From Perkinsus chesapeaki (taxonomy: Eukaryota; Perkinsozoa; Perkinsida; Perkinsidae): 64,000 bases of DNA. Positions 22,052 through 33,330 of the stretch are shown here, piece by piece. The number at the start of each line of letters is the position of its first letter. Position 1 is the stretch's first letter. The stretch is taken from the NCBI GenBank assembly GCA_013115145.1, contig JAAPAO010000074.1, positions 25,880 to 89,879 on the forward strand. The letters are read 5' to 3'. The position numbers were made by a program, and so were the translations under genes. The notes under the pieces were generated by a model that was given only the letters and a program-made list of their open reading frames with translations, was not told where the DNA came from and made no database searches.

Positions 22052-23931
22052 TTAAGACGTAGTAGCACTACGAATAGTTCTACCAATAAGGCCCATAAGC
22101 TGCTCCCAATCCCTAACAGTTGCTGATATAAGTTTACTTCTCCGTTTAAGCTGATTACTCGATGGCTGAGGGTAATAATAAAGTAATAGGTTACGTACAG
22201 ATCCTATTTATTACCCCTATTATTATAAGTTTAGGAGCTAACCATTCCATACCATTATTAAGATACTCCAACAGTTCTAAAGCATTACCCTCACTGACTA
22301 CAATCTAAAGGGGAATGTGATAATGCTAATACTATACCCTTTCCTGCTGCTGCCACCACCACCCTTACTATCTGTTTATTTAAATGTGCATAACTAGGTG
22401 CTTTATCTTTATATCGTTTATCAAATGCCCTTATACATTTCTCTGTCGACTTATATGCCTTGACTCTAACCTAAACCATGATACATGCTACTGCTCCCCA
22501 ATCACCACGGTACTCCAACCACCTACGTTATATGCCTCTGACAAAGAATCCTTTTTAGCTTTAGCATCGCTTTTAAATGCAAGCTCATCAATCCATATAA
22601 TAGTCCAAGCTAGATCTAAACCCCCTTAGATCCAACTATCGACTAATTGCTCTCCTTACTTCTATGATCCACTTGTTGTTGTTCTTCGGTAGTGTTCTTC
22701 TTCAATACTGGTGAGCTAGGTAAGGTATATATTCCTCCTGTTGGGCTATATGGTACTATACCAGAGCATCTAACACCGTCACCATTCCATGATGGGCTAC
22801 ATGACGATGATATATCATCCTAATGATAATAACAATACTTATACCGTAATATACCACAACAACAACAACACTTACCAGTACATTAACAGCAGCAGTCGCC
22901 CCCCTATCATAATCACCTTGCCGATGAAATAGCCTTCGACGGGGTGGATAGAACCTGTGGCTGTAATAAGCAAATATAATACTACTATCAGCTATTACGA
23001 ATGACGTGATGCAGATGTTGTTGTCCTATACTGGTTATCGTTATCACTCCATTTAGCAGAGTATGATGATGCTGTTGCTGGTGAATAAACACATTCCGCC
23101 CTCCAATCCACCATGGTTCCAGGTGGTCCTATTGGTGAGCTAGCTGTCACATTATATAATGTAGGTGAGCTCAATATATGTGTCATATACGGTGATGTTG
23201 GTGATACATCAGAGAGTTCTGGTGGAGGACGCTTCAATTTAGTTGAAGTTGATCCTGGTGGTGGATGATGATACAGTACTTCTGGTGGTGGAGGTGGAGG
23301 GATATACTGCACTGATGGGGTAGGGTTAATACTTACACTGAGGGTAAAGAGATAATAAAAGCGAGAAGGAAGAGCAAGGTAGGCCTACTGTGAAGGAGGA
23401 GGAGGTGTCCATCTATTAACTGTATTAAATGGTGACCAATCACCGAAAGTTCTACTACCTACTACTACTGTTGGGGCTGTAACAGCACTTTGAGGTGACT
23501 GAGCTGTTGCAGCTAAATAACAGTTATATAAAATGATATACTAGGGATACTTACTCATATTGATAGAATCACCAGGTATATCATCAGCCCACTTAAAAGG
23601 TGACTATACCGTAACATCCACTAATACCCTAACTTTATATGACCTACCTGTGATATCTTATGAGGTGATGCCAATGGCATTAGCTCAGGTGATGGCATAG
23701 ATACTCTACCGTATCTTGTTGAACGGAATACAGCTGCCGGAGCTGTTGAATGATGTACAAACATAGGCCTAGGTCCACGGAAGTCAACAAAAGTATTATG
23801 GACCTAAATATCCTTTATAGTGCGTAACCAATTAACCCGGTTAATACCTCATATCCACTTAGAATCTTCTCGGGATCCCTCGGTATCAAGGGGTCTGGAG
23901 TTTGAAGCTGGAAGTATCCACTTTGACGCAT
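22052..23931 (-). CDS. Proline-rich protein with charged helical C-terminus, unknown
   Basis: Start ATG at 23931 (MRQSGYFQLQTPDPL) follows an in-frame TGA. A 40–45-bp intron after GYE joins it to VHNTFVDFRGPRPMF. Further exons carry many short Pro/Ser motifs: MPSPELMPLASPHK, SPFKWADD, DWSPFNTVNRWTPPPPS, a poly-Pro run (YIPPPPPPEVLYHHPPP) and CSPSWNGDGVRCSG. A 35-bp intron (gtaaggagag to ctaag) then joins it to a helical segment, AWTIIWIDELAFKSDAKAKK, ending with NQLKRRSKLISATVRDWEQL and a stop at 22052. Repeated S-P-x-x-W/F motifs look like phosphorylation or SH3/WW docking sites, which suggests a regulatory scaffold. No family was recognised. The link from the proline-rich part to the helical part is inferred from phase and splice signals. 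Confidence 0.5.
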
Positions 23932-24065
23932 TCACACAAGAAGAAAAGACCATAGGACTGTCGTCGTCGGAAACGAGGTGCTCAACACAGCGTCACGCGC
24001 CACGAAACACCGCGCACGCCCCAGATCTTGCTCCGAGTAAGTAAGTTACTATCTGTTAACTTTAA

Positions 24066-26950
24066 ATGCGTAGCTCTAGATCCCGATCAACTACCCCTAC
24101 CAGAGTAGGAAATAGGCCTGCTATGGGGTCTGGTACTATATTGAGGTGGTCGGCATTAACGGTAATAATGAATAAAGGGATGGTATAAAGGTGGTGGTGT
24201 TCTATAGGCTATTGAACAGGAACAATTAGCAGGTATATTAGGTAATCATGGTATACAATTCCGTAAAATAATGGCAAGAGGAGGACACGTAATAATACTG
24301 GGGTATATAGTAGATGCATTAGGTTCAGGTTCATAACGTAGCTTATTTAAGGATAGTATGTGAGCATACTGATGATAAAGTGATGACACGTAATAAGACA
24401 AGAGATAGGTCTATTGGACCATCTAGGAGGAAGGTAAAGGATGATGAAGGTATGATAAAGGATAGGATGAGAAGGGTAATGGATTATATAGGAACATCAT
24501 CATTAACAATAAGTGGTGTAATGTCTGAAGGGCTAGAGCACGTGAAGGGGGATTGGCAGGATACGCTATCGTTATTAAAGGAGACCTATGCCCCAGTAAT
24601 ATTGGGGTTGAGCAAAGGTTTATAATGTAATAGGTATTCGAGGCCCTTGGAGATACTGGCCATGATCGAAGAACCCCTCCTGCTGTATTTAATAGTGATA
24701 ACGGTAATTTGTTGTTGTTGTATTATTATGCACTATATAATATGTTGTTAGAATCCGTGGGTGGAAGTAAGCTACAAAGGACAATGGAGGCATTTTATAC
24801 AGATAGGAGTGTTAAGGATGCTACTGTACATTCAGCAAAGGCATTACAATCTACAGGCCAGTCGCAGACACCAGTTGCTGCTATATTTGTAAGTTTTGCC
24901 ATTATTAATAATATGTATATTAATACTAGGTAAACTGGCTTACAGGTCGACTAGGTCTACGTCGGTTAACAGATCAAGGTATGATGGAAACACTACTATT
25001 AACCCATCGATTACGAGAGGGTGATATGATGGTAATGGTTATTAGGGTTGGTGCTGGTTCATTACTAGTATTTAGTAGGCTGATATATTTGGTAGGCTAT
25101 TAGAAGGTTCATATGATACTACTGATCTGCTATTCTACCTCTATATTAGATCTATAGTAGCTAGTACTGTAATACAGGTGGGGATCTCAATATTAACTTA
25201 ACAGCAACAAGACCACTTTAGTAGGTTGATAAATCACCTAAGTCCAGTATAGGGGGTCATCATCATCCTATTGTAGTTCAGCTACCACTTGCTGATATAA
25301 AGTCCCTAGCCAAGAAGTAAGGCTAGAGATACTATATAGCAGTGTATGTTACTGTATCAATAGGGTATTTGGTAGAGATCAAAAGACGATATATGATACA
25401 TTTATGCATGTAGTAAGGGGAGGGAAGGGTGGTGGTACGCTGTAATAGGTGTTAACGGATGAGATATCTAAGGCGGCTGCTACTACAGCTGTAGGAGGGC
25501 AGCAGCAGCAGCAGGAGGAGGATGGAGATGAACCACTTGTGGAAGTTGGATACTTGATGTGATACTAGTATTAGTAGTGATGATATAAATGATATTAATA
25601 GGTACATTGCATTATGGGTGTATCATCATCAGAGACCAGAGGTTATAGCATCAGGGCGAACAGCAAGGGAAGGGGGGCAATTAGATCAGACAGCAGCTGT
25701 AGTAGTGGATGGTGGTGGTAAATATTATATAGATGATGATATAATAAAGGAGGCTAGCACAGCAGCAATAGCTACTAGTAGGGATCTATTGAGTAGAAGC
25801 CAAGATGATAAACAATATGTAGTATAGTTATAGGATTGTTACGAGTGTTGATTATGGTTAATAGGAGAATGTAGTTAACAATGGCAATAAGCATGGATTG
25901 GCAATGAAGGTTCAACAACAGTCATCTACTATTACAGATTATCTACAGTCAATACAACATTATCGTAGAGCACGTCAGGAGTTGGAGGAGGAAGCTGCTG
26001 CTAATTCCTGGGGTGGTGAGGATAGCACTGTTTATGGTCGTCCATATATTATATAGGCTCTATAGTGACCAGAGATCATCATACAGAGTGCTGCTCAAGA
26101 AAGAGTGATGTAATATATTGATGGTAGTGATAGTGGATACATGGCTAATAGGAAGGGACAGCAGGAGCAGCAGCAGCAGTGAGGCATGGTTGGGTTAATG
26201 ATATTATACATGCCTGTCAGAGGTCTATGATGGATAGTGTGCAGGAGGTAGAGGATGGTGGGGGCTGCTGCTGGGTATGGTAAAGATGGTGGTATCATAG
26301 GCACGAGCATCATCAAGGCATCCTTTACGGTTAACACATAGTGATTTCGATGCAGCATTAGAGCCATGTGTACAGACAGTATTAAGGGAGGAATGTACAT
26401 TATTGGTTACTAGGGTACAACCTACTACACTAGATGGGGTAGTAAAGTTGTGGGAAGAGCGGTATTATTATGAAGGTTAATGATAGGTAGAGGTATCACA
26501 TACATCTGGACCACTAGTAGCTGATGCATTAAATGCAGTTGTTAATGAGCTAACAACAACAGCTGATCAGCTAGTTCAGGTCATATTACCAATGGGAGGG
26601 CGGCATCTATAGTAGTAGTGATGTAGGTTATTATGGATGGTAGTATAGAGGATTGGAATACATCATTAACACTATTATTGGCTAAGAATAGAGGGGATGA
26701 TAAGGATATAATAGCAGCAGATAGGGTTATATACGAAAGGCTAGTAAGATGGTATAGGGAGGGGAATGGTGTTATGGTGGTGGTGGTGTAGGTTGAATTA
26801 AGGGATACTATATTAGCAGATGAATCTGGTACATTAAGACAGGCAGCTGTGGGGGACTTCTGTCATACTTTATTGTGTAGTAGTGTATTGAAGACTTATT
26901 GTGGTGAATTAATTAAAAGGGAGATCTTACTACTTATTAACACATCTTAA
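24066..26950 (+). CDS. Unidentified large multi-exon protein, mostly helical
   Basis: Start ATG at 24066 (MRSSRSRSTTPTRVGNRPAM) lies 134 bp from the divergent proline-rich gene. At least a dozen short introns can be removed in phase. Examples are introns after SALT, after RGGH, after VAAIF and after TFMH. Coding pieces include LAGILGNHGIQFRKIMARGG, GLRRLTDQGMMETLLLTHRL, DIFGRLLEGSYDTTDLLFYL, CYCINRVFGRDQKTIYDTFM, DYLQSIQHYRRARQELEEEA and WNTSLTLLLAKNRGDDKDII, ending at TAA 26948–26950. Most segments are amphipathic helices. The DYLQSIQHYRRARQEL segment resembles the N-terminal coiled coil of vesicle-tethering (CATCHR-type) subunits, but this is a weak resemblance and I do not assign a family. 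Some exon joins use introns as short as 23–30 bp and may be wrong. Confidence 0.45.
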
Positions 26951-27095
26951 TCATTGACGAAGATGCTCCCCTCCTACTCCTACTACTCCCATTCACATAA
27001 TCATCAACATGGATTATCATCATCAGCATCAGCCTTTCTCTTACCTCTACTGTTGTAGTGTTACAGTATAGTATAATGATAATATAGTGGTTAAT

Positions 27096-27876
27096 ATGTC
27101 ATCACAGGCTGGTGAGGAGGATCCTGTAAGCCCTACACTAGTGTGCCCAGAGATAGTACTAGAGCCACATGTAGTGGATGAGATAAAGGATATGTTTAAT
27201 AAGCAAGATAGAGATGGTGATGGTAGAATAGATGCAATAGAGTTAGCTGAGGCATGGAAGGAGGCATTAAGGAAAGGTGGAGCTCAAAAGTAGAGATATA
27301 CATGGAGACCTGTTGATAGAACAGTGCAGTAGTAGGTGTGTTGATACGCAGTTGATGGCGAGTGAAGTGGCACGTACATTGGATATAATGGATATTAATG
27401 GTGATGGTACTGTAGACTTACAGGAGTTTATACATGCTATGTTAATTAATGGTAGTAATAATAATAATACCAAATTTCCATCAAATCATCTGTAAGGTAC
27501 CATGCCTAATCGTCTAATGGAGGTTAATGAGCTAGTAAGACGTAAGCTGCGGAAGGACCCTGGAGTGCTTGATGAGATTATAGACAACTTCATGTTGGTG
27601 GAGGAAGGGCTATTTCTTAGTAGATACTATTGTTAGGCGATTGGATGAGACAGGGGAAGGAAGGCTCACATACAAGCAGATATGTCAAGGCATGTTAACG
27701 GATGTTGATGGTGATGATGTGAAGGTAAGTGATGTTATTAGGGAGATAGAGTATAGTTGTATTGGCAGAAGGAAGCATTAGAGGCTATGGACCTGGATAA
27801 TAGTGGAAATGTGGACTATTATGAATATTTATATTATATATTAGGGAGGCGCAAGGAGAAGGTTGAGCTACTCTAG
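27096..27876 (+). CDS. EF-hand calcium-binding protein (calmodulin/centrin-like layout)
   Basis: ATG at 27096 starts MSSQAGEEDPVSP. Four introns of 44–46 bp join exons carrying four EF-hand-like units. The first loop is DRDGDGRIDAIE, the second DINGDGTVDLQE, the third is degenerate (DETGEGRLTYKQ) and the fourth is DLDNSGNVDYYE. Spacing of about 35–40 residues within pairs matches calmodulin-type proteins; between pairs it is longer. A basic linker (RRKLRKDPGVLDEI) separates the N- and C-terminal pairs. The stop is TAG 27874–27876. Loops 1, 2 and 4 keep the Asp/Asn ligands and Gly-6, with Glu at position 12, so they should bind calcium; loop 3 probably does not. The acidic N-terminal extension argues against calmodulin itself. 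A calcium sensor or calcineurin-B/centrin relative is likely. Confidence 0.8.
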
Positions 27877-27907
27877 TCATACCATACTTTCCTCAAATTA
27901 TCATTAC

Positions 27908-29303
27908 ATGTCCCCTACCTCGTTCAGCTATGATATATCTAACGGCACCTCTAAAGCATTAAGCCCTATATTATTTAGTCATAGAGTTGATGCTATATGG
28001 CATACTAGTGTTGTTGTATTTGGTAGGGAATGGTGGTTTGGTGGTAATGTAAGCATACTCTACAGCTCCCCCTCTTCCCGTCAGCATCATCGCTGCCTTA
28101 GGTCTTCCGTAGTATCCCTGAGACCACTCCTTTTGGCACCCCTATTAAACGTATTGAACTAGGTTATACCCTTCATACTGAGAATGAGCTCTATAATGTA
28201 AGGTTGGCGGTGGTCACCGCTGTAGGGTAGTAGTATGTTGTTGTTGTTGTTGTATAGGTGCTAGTGGAGAGGCTATCATTAGAGTACACACCTGATACAT
28301 ATGATGTTATGACTAAGAACTGCAATAACTTTACCAATGATGTATCATTATTCCTATTACAGAAGCAGATACCCTTAGATATATTAGACATGCCACATCG
28401 TCTAATGGGAAGTGGTCTTGCTAGGATACTAAGGTTCTTACAACCTACCTATACTACTTCTATCTTACTACCTCTCACACTACTTCAGGCCATTCCTTAA
28501 CCATTGGCTGGGTGGATTTGGTGATGATGCTGAGCCAGATAGTGAAGATAACCTATTACATAGTCTAGCTGATAAGCTAGCATCAGGGGATTTGGCGTCG
28601 GTTAATACTATGGTAATTAAGAACCCTCTGAGGAGGAAGAGGAGGATGAGCATGCTCCCTTATCCTTTGCTCAGGTACATTACTCACCACCTGGTCAGCC
28701 ATCACAGACAGTACAGATAACCGCTGTTAATAAGAAGAAAAAGACTGTTACTGTTAGACGATTCCAGTGATATTATTATACATTATTATTACTATTGATA
28801 ATAGTTCCTCAGGAACGGTGAATTTATAATAATAAGAGATGTACCATACTCCAAGCTAAGCTCTATTGATAACTATACTAATGAGCATGCATACTTTGCT
28901 GCATTAGCAGTATTATTAAAGCATGCTGATGAGATAAAGGAAGAGGAGGACCTCAGGCAAATGCAAAAGGTAGGGTTGTAATAATACACTATAACCTTAA
29001 AAGCATATTAGATGCGAAAAGGACTATCGGACGCCTTGCTTGAAGCCTCTGCTGGTGCTGCCTCTGGGGTGGATACTTCTATAAAACTATACGGTAGTAC
29101 ACGTGACATTATCTTAATAATATGTGCAGACTGATGCAGACTGCCCTCCATCGACACGTAAGAAGACCAATCATACCATCATACGGAGTAAAAAGGGCGT
29201 TGAAAGGGACACTACTATGGGAAGTGTCAGCAACAACAGCCCTACACCTACCTGTTGTGGACTACTCTTCTCTAGAAGGTTACCACAGAGTGCCTCGGGA
29301 TGA
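27908..29303 (+). CDS. PPPDE-family (DeSI-type) cysteine peptidase with C-terminal extension
   Basis: PPPDE peptidases are thiol proteases; characterised DeSI members remove SUMO or act on related isopeptide or thioester bonds. The exon at 27908 reads MSPTSFSYDISNGTSKAL and includes the catalytic His in DAIWHTSVVVFGREWWFGG. After a roughly 54-bp intron come PETTPFGTPIKRIELGYT and, after another, the catalytic Cys in TYDVMTKNCNNFTNDVSLFL. A 55-bp intron joins the end of the fold to RPFLNHWLGGFGDDAEPD. Unlike short DeSI proteins (about 170–200 aa), this one continues with acidic and lysine-rich segments (EEEEDEHAPLSF, VNKKKKTVTVRRF) and about 130 further residues (EFIIIRDVPYSKLSSIDNYT) to TGA 29301–29303. 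The extension has no recognised domain. Catalytic residues are present, so activity is likely. Confidence 0.8.
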
Positions 29304-29391
29304 TGCATGTTAATAGAAGCGTAGCTGTGATAGCTGTTGATGTGTTGTTGAGTTAATCCCTTGTTGTTATTGTATTATTAGTATTATTATT

Positions 29392-31278
29392 ATGGACCCA
29401 TCATTAAAGGGTAATAAGTTAGGGGGTATAGTGAATATCGAGGATAAGCTGAAGGAGTATCAATCATGGCATATTGATACAAGAGGGATGGTATCTGATG
29501 AAGAGAGGAATGCATTTTTTAAATCCCTCAGATCAAAAGTATTAAGCTGATATCTCTGAGGGTGAGTATTGTTATTATTATTTCAGCCAGCTAACCGTAC
29601 ATGTATCGATTGTATGACTCGCAATCCAGTATGGATCAGTACTGGCTTTGGCGTTTTTGTATGCTTAAACTGTTCAGGAAGGCATCGTCAAATGGGGGTA
29701 ATACTATATGCTAGACGGCTGCTAGTATTTATACCATATTTCCGCTAAATCAGGTACATATTACCTTCGTTCGGAGCTGTGAGATGGATAAGCTGCCACC
29801 ACAGTATTTAGTAAGCAGTAACAGTAAAGAGATGTATCAAGTTTATTGGGCTGCTGTTGCTGCAGATTCAAATGGATCTCGGTGGTAATGAGAGAGCTCG
29901 TGACTTCTTTAAACAACATAATATGGGACCAGGATGTTCAAAGCCAATAGACTATCATGGGAGGTAAAGAGTAGAAGGAGGCTACTACTAGTAGTAGCTA
30001 TTTACAGGTGGGCAGCTAAATACAGGCAAATGCTACAGAAGGAGGTTGATGAGGTTATGGGAAAGTAAGAAAGTAGACAAAGGGTAGGAGCAGCAGCAGC
30101 TACCGTTATTTAGATTGCATTATGATATACCAAATGGAGAGGTAGAGAACGGAAGTAAGGAAGTCAGTAGCAGCATTAGCAGCAGCCCTATGGCGGCAGC
30201 AGCAGATAGTACTGAACCGACTGCCACTGCTTCCGCTACTGCTGGAGTAGCTGAAGTTATGGTAACTATTAATAAGGGGGGGGTATTATTTAATGTGTAT
30301 GATAGGAAAGGGGAAGGAACCATAATGATGATAAGAATAAGAAGAAGGCAGCTCCAATAGTCATACGGAAGAGGCCGATAGCAGCACCAGTAGTGGTTAA
30401 GGCTGATGGTGCTGCTGCCAATCCTATACCAGCTACTACTACACATCACACTAGCAGTATATTCGCTGATAATGCTGGAGAGGTGAGGATGGTAGAGGGT
30501 AGAGGGTAGTTATCATTCCTGGTGGTAGTAGGTTGATGACTTTTTTGATCGACTTGAGAAGGAGGCTGCAGCAAACCCTAAACCGTTACCAATGCCTACC
30601 AAGCCTAGTGCCCCCATCAGTGGAGGAGGAGGGTTTGTAAAGCCAGTGCCCTCTAAAGGTAAGTAACAATAATTTTATATAGCTTATTAACATTCAGGAC
30701 CAGCCCGAGATGATTATACAAAAGTAACCTCTCCTACAGCAGCAGCAACAGTTCATTCTCCTACCTATTCTAAAGCGGGGCCATCCTATGGGACACCCTC
30801 TGCTGCTGGTGCTGGTGGTGGTGCTGTACCTGATCGGTTACGAGAGAAGAGAGGTACTCGACTCTTGGTATTCCTGTGTATCCCTTAGTGTTGTTATCAA
30901 TAGGTATATCCTCCGATGATTTTTTCGATGCTTTGAGCCCATCTTATACAAATCCATCTGAACCATCAGAAAGATTACCAGCATCCTTTGCTACACGACA
31001 GAGCTTTGGTAGTGATGATTTAACACCTGGCGGGGCAAGGAGAGATGGAGGTGCTGCTGGCATGGAGTAAGTATACATTCATTGCAGAAATGGTGTTGTC
31101 ATTCCCCTTATAATAGTTTCGATGACCTTAAAACATCAGCTGCAGTAGCGGCAGAGAAGGGTCTACAATACGCCTCAAAGGTAGTTGGAGTGGATATGTA
31201 CCTTATATAGTCATTTATTAATAGGGTTATGAGGCATTATCCTCCTATATGCGTCGACAGGCAGGAGGGGATTTCTAG
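29392..31278 (+). CDS. ArfGAP, ArfGAP2/3 (Glo3) type
   Basis: ArfGAPs stimulate GTP hydrolysis on Arf; the ArfGAP2/3/Glo3 group acts in COPI coats at the Golgi. ATG at 29392 gives MDPSLKGNKLGG. After a 48-bp intron comes the zinc finger CIDCMTRNPVWISTGFGVFV followed by CLNC, spacing C-x2-C-x16-C-x2-C. Next is SGRHRQMG with the arginine of the GAP motif, then VHITFVRSCEMDKLPPQYL and GGNERARDFFKQHNMGPG. These match the ArfGAP fold in order. The tail is low-complexity with lysine-rich (KNKKKAAPIVIRKRP) and DDFF motifs (VDDFFDRLE, SSDDFFDAL), similar to the repeated Ser/Asp/Phe motifs of ArfGAP2/3. It ends YMRRQAGGDF at TAG 31276–31278. Introns are 40–60 bp. The Arf activator gene lies 8 kb away. 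Confidence 0.85.
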
Positions 31279-31399
31279 TTCACCACCACCACCATTTTAA
31301 TAACCCCCTCCTTCTCCTCCTTCACTAATGATAATATACATTACCATTCTGTTAATAATAATAATCATCATCATTATATATGGTGTTGATGTGTTGTAA

Positions 31400-33070
31400 A
31401 TGATACTGGTACATAGTGTACAGGGGGATGCTCCGGATTGGAACATGACACCTATCCTCTCCTCTATTGCTCTTCGCGCTACTACCTCCTCAACTTTGGT
31501 TTGTATACCGAGGCACATACGTAGATACACAACACAGCAGCAGCAGCCATGCCACTGGAATATCCGCTATGTTGGGCATGAAGGCAGCTTCTCAGAGGTT
31601 AGGTCCCTTCATATGATAACTGTTGTTATTCTTTATAATTAGATAGCAGCTCGATCACTTCTACTAGCAAGGGGTTATAGATTAGGATCGACCTGTAAGA
31701 TGGGAGATAACCTTATCATTTGCCCATCGTCACGCAGCAGTTACATTGAAAGGTGGGTTCTCTACATCTGATGAGCTACTAGCCTTCGCACCAGCAGCAG
31801 CAGAAGAAGAGGTCTCTAATGAGCTTGCTATTGTAGGTGGTGTTTATTCATTGTATATTTTCTAACCAATGGTATAGGTACCTTTTGAATCCTCTGTATT
31901 TGGTCCATACATTCATGTTTATGATACAGTCCTCCGCGGTGGCCTTAAGATATTTGCTGAATATTCTCAAGTTGAAAAGCACTGCCTTATAGGTATAGTC
32001 GATTGCCATGTGCATCTGTGACTATCTTCTAAGGTGGTACAAACAATACAACGTTATCTACATTGAAGACGGTTTATTCCCATCCGTGGATTCTTAGAAA
32101 CAGTACCGATTAATCCTCCTCCTACCACTTGAGTTTATTTGTTAGGCAGAGAGTTCTTGGTAAAACATAAGTATTCGAGAGTTGAGATAAACTCCACTTC
32201 ACGTGAGAAATCTCAGCAGATATGAGCAGCAGTCTCAACAGCTTTATTAGATGCCGTGGAGCTCATTGCTGCTCATCGTGATGATCCAACGATAGCTGCT
32301 ATTGGAAGTACTGTACAGGCGGAGAAGCATGGTTTACATATCGTAAGACTGTGTGTAGTTGCTGGTGTATTGGAATACTTCCTAGTAGATGAAAGAGAAT
32401 GTAGCATGTGATGAGAATACACAGACACGTTATGCTATTGTTGGTCCGGCTAACATTGATGGGGATATATTGGAATGCCTTGACAATGTGCCTTTGAAAT
32501 CAGCACTGTGTGTGTCGATAAAGGTAGCGGATAACCAATAGTGGGTTGCCATCAGGTTTTTGCATATCAGGACGAGCCAAGTGCTCTGTTCAAGGCATTA
32601 GCTAGCTTTTCTTTACGTAATTTGAACATTAGCAACGTGGTAGGCCCAAACGAGCATGTTTTGGTGCTCCAAAATGCTGCCATTTTCAGGTGCTGAGACC
32701 CCTGGCGATGTTCCCTTCCTTCAGAGAGGCATTACCAGGTGGTGGACAGCATTGGGACTATTGTTTTTATATAGAGTAAACTATTGGAACACTCTGGAGG
32801 GTAATGTCGCTATTCAGATACGAGGCAGGATCAAATGATTGTGAAGAAGCCTTAGTTGCTAGCTTGAAAGAACTAAGTGGGCCTGTGGTTCAGCGATTGG
32901 GCAATGTAACATGCAGCACTCATCCGGTTTATACCATTGATGCCACGCCTTTCAGAGGTATCCTTCTTTTGTCCGCCACAGCCATTATCGGCATCCTGAT
33001 TGGAAGTCTCGATCTGATGAGAGTGTATCATGGGAGCAGTTGCGAGAATTCTTATCTCGTTGATGACTAA
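31400..33070 (+). CDS. Prephenate dehydratase (phenylalanine biosynthesis) with ACT domain
   Basis: This enzyme converts prephenate to phenylpyruvate; arogenate dehydratases share the fold. From 31400 an N-terminal leader rich in Ser/Thr/Arg (RHIRRYTTQQ) precedes IRYVGHEGSFSEIAARSLL, the usual opening of the catalytic domain. Further exons give VPFESSVFGPYIHVYDTVLR, LKIFAEYSQVEKHCLIG, VYSHPWILRN and DPTIAAIGSTVQAEKHGLHI, all in family order, then NTQTRYAIVG (TRY where most have TRF). The C-terminal ACT domain, which binds phenylalanine in relatives, follows: KSALCVSIK, DEPSALFKALASFSLRNLNI and HWDYCFYIEYEAGSNDCEEA, with LRP in place of ESRP. About ten introns of 40–55 bp interrupt it. The last residues depend on an uncertain splice, so the stop may be 33063 or 33070. 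Confidence 0.82.
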
Positions 33071-33230
33071 ATCACATCGCAGTTATACATAAAGTAGAGT
33101 AGCCTCTCCTCCGAGAGTGTAGTCGTCTTTTTATTAAATTATCTTTATTGTGTTCTTTCTAGTGAGGCCGTCCACATGTTCATTAGTGTAACTAATGCCA
33201 CGGCTAACGATCGGGTTGAAATGTATCATT

Positions 33231-33302
33231 GGTTCTATGGTGTAACGGTTAGCACTCCAGACTCTGAATCTGGCGATCTGGGTTCAAATCCCGGTAGAAC
33301 CT
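33231..33302 (+). tRNA. tRNA-Gln (anticodon CTG)
   Basis: The 72-nt sequence folds as a complete cloverleaf. A 7-bp acceptor stem pairs GGTTCTA (33231–33237) with TAGAACC (33295–33301). The D arm holds GGTTAGCA. The anticodon stem CCAGA/TCTGG encloses the loop CTCTGAA with anticodon CTG. The T arm reads CTGGGTTCAAATCCCGG. There is no intron and no encoded CCA. It reads CAG codons. Internal A and B boxes are in place. It lies between two convergent protein genes, and only TTT, not a longer T run, follows directly downstream. Confidence 0.95.
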
Positions 33303-33330
33303 ATTTCCCTTTAACACAAAGCAATTCACA

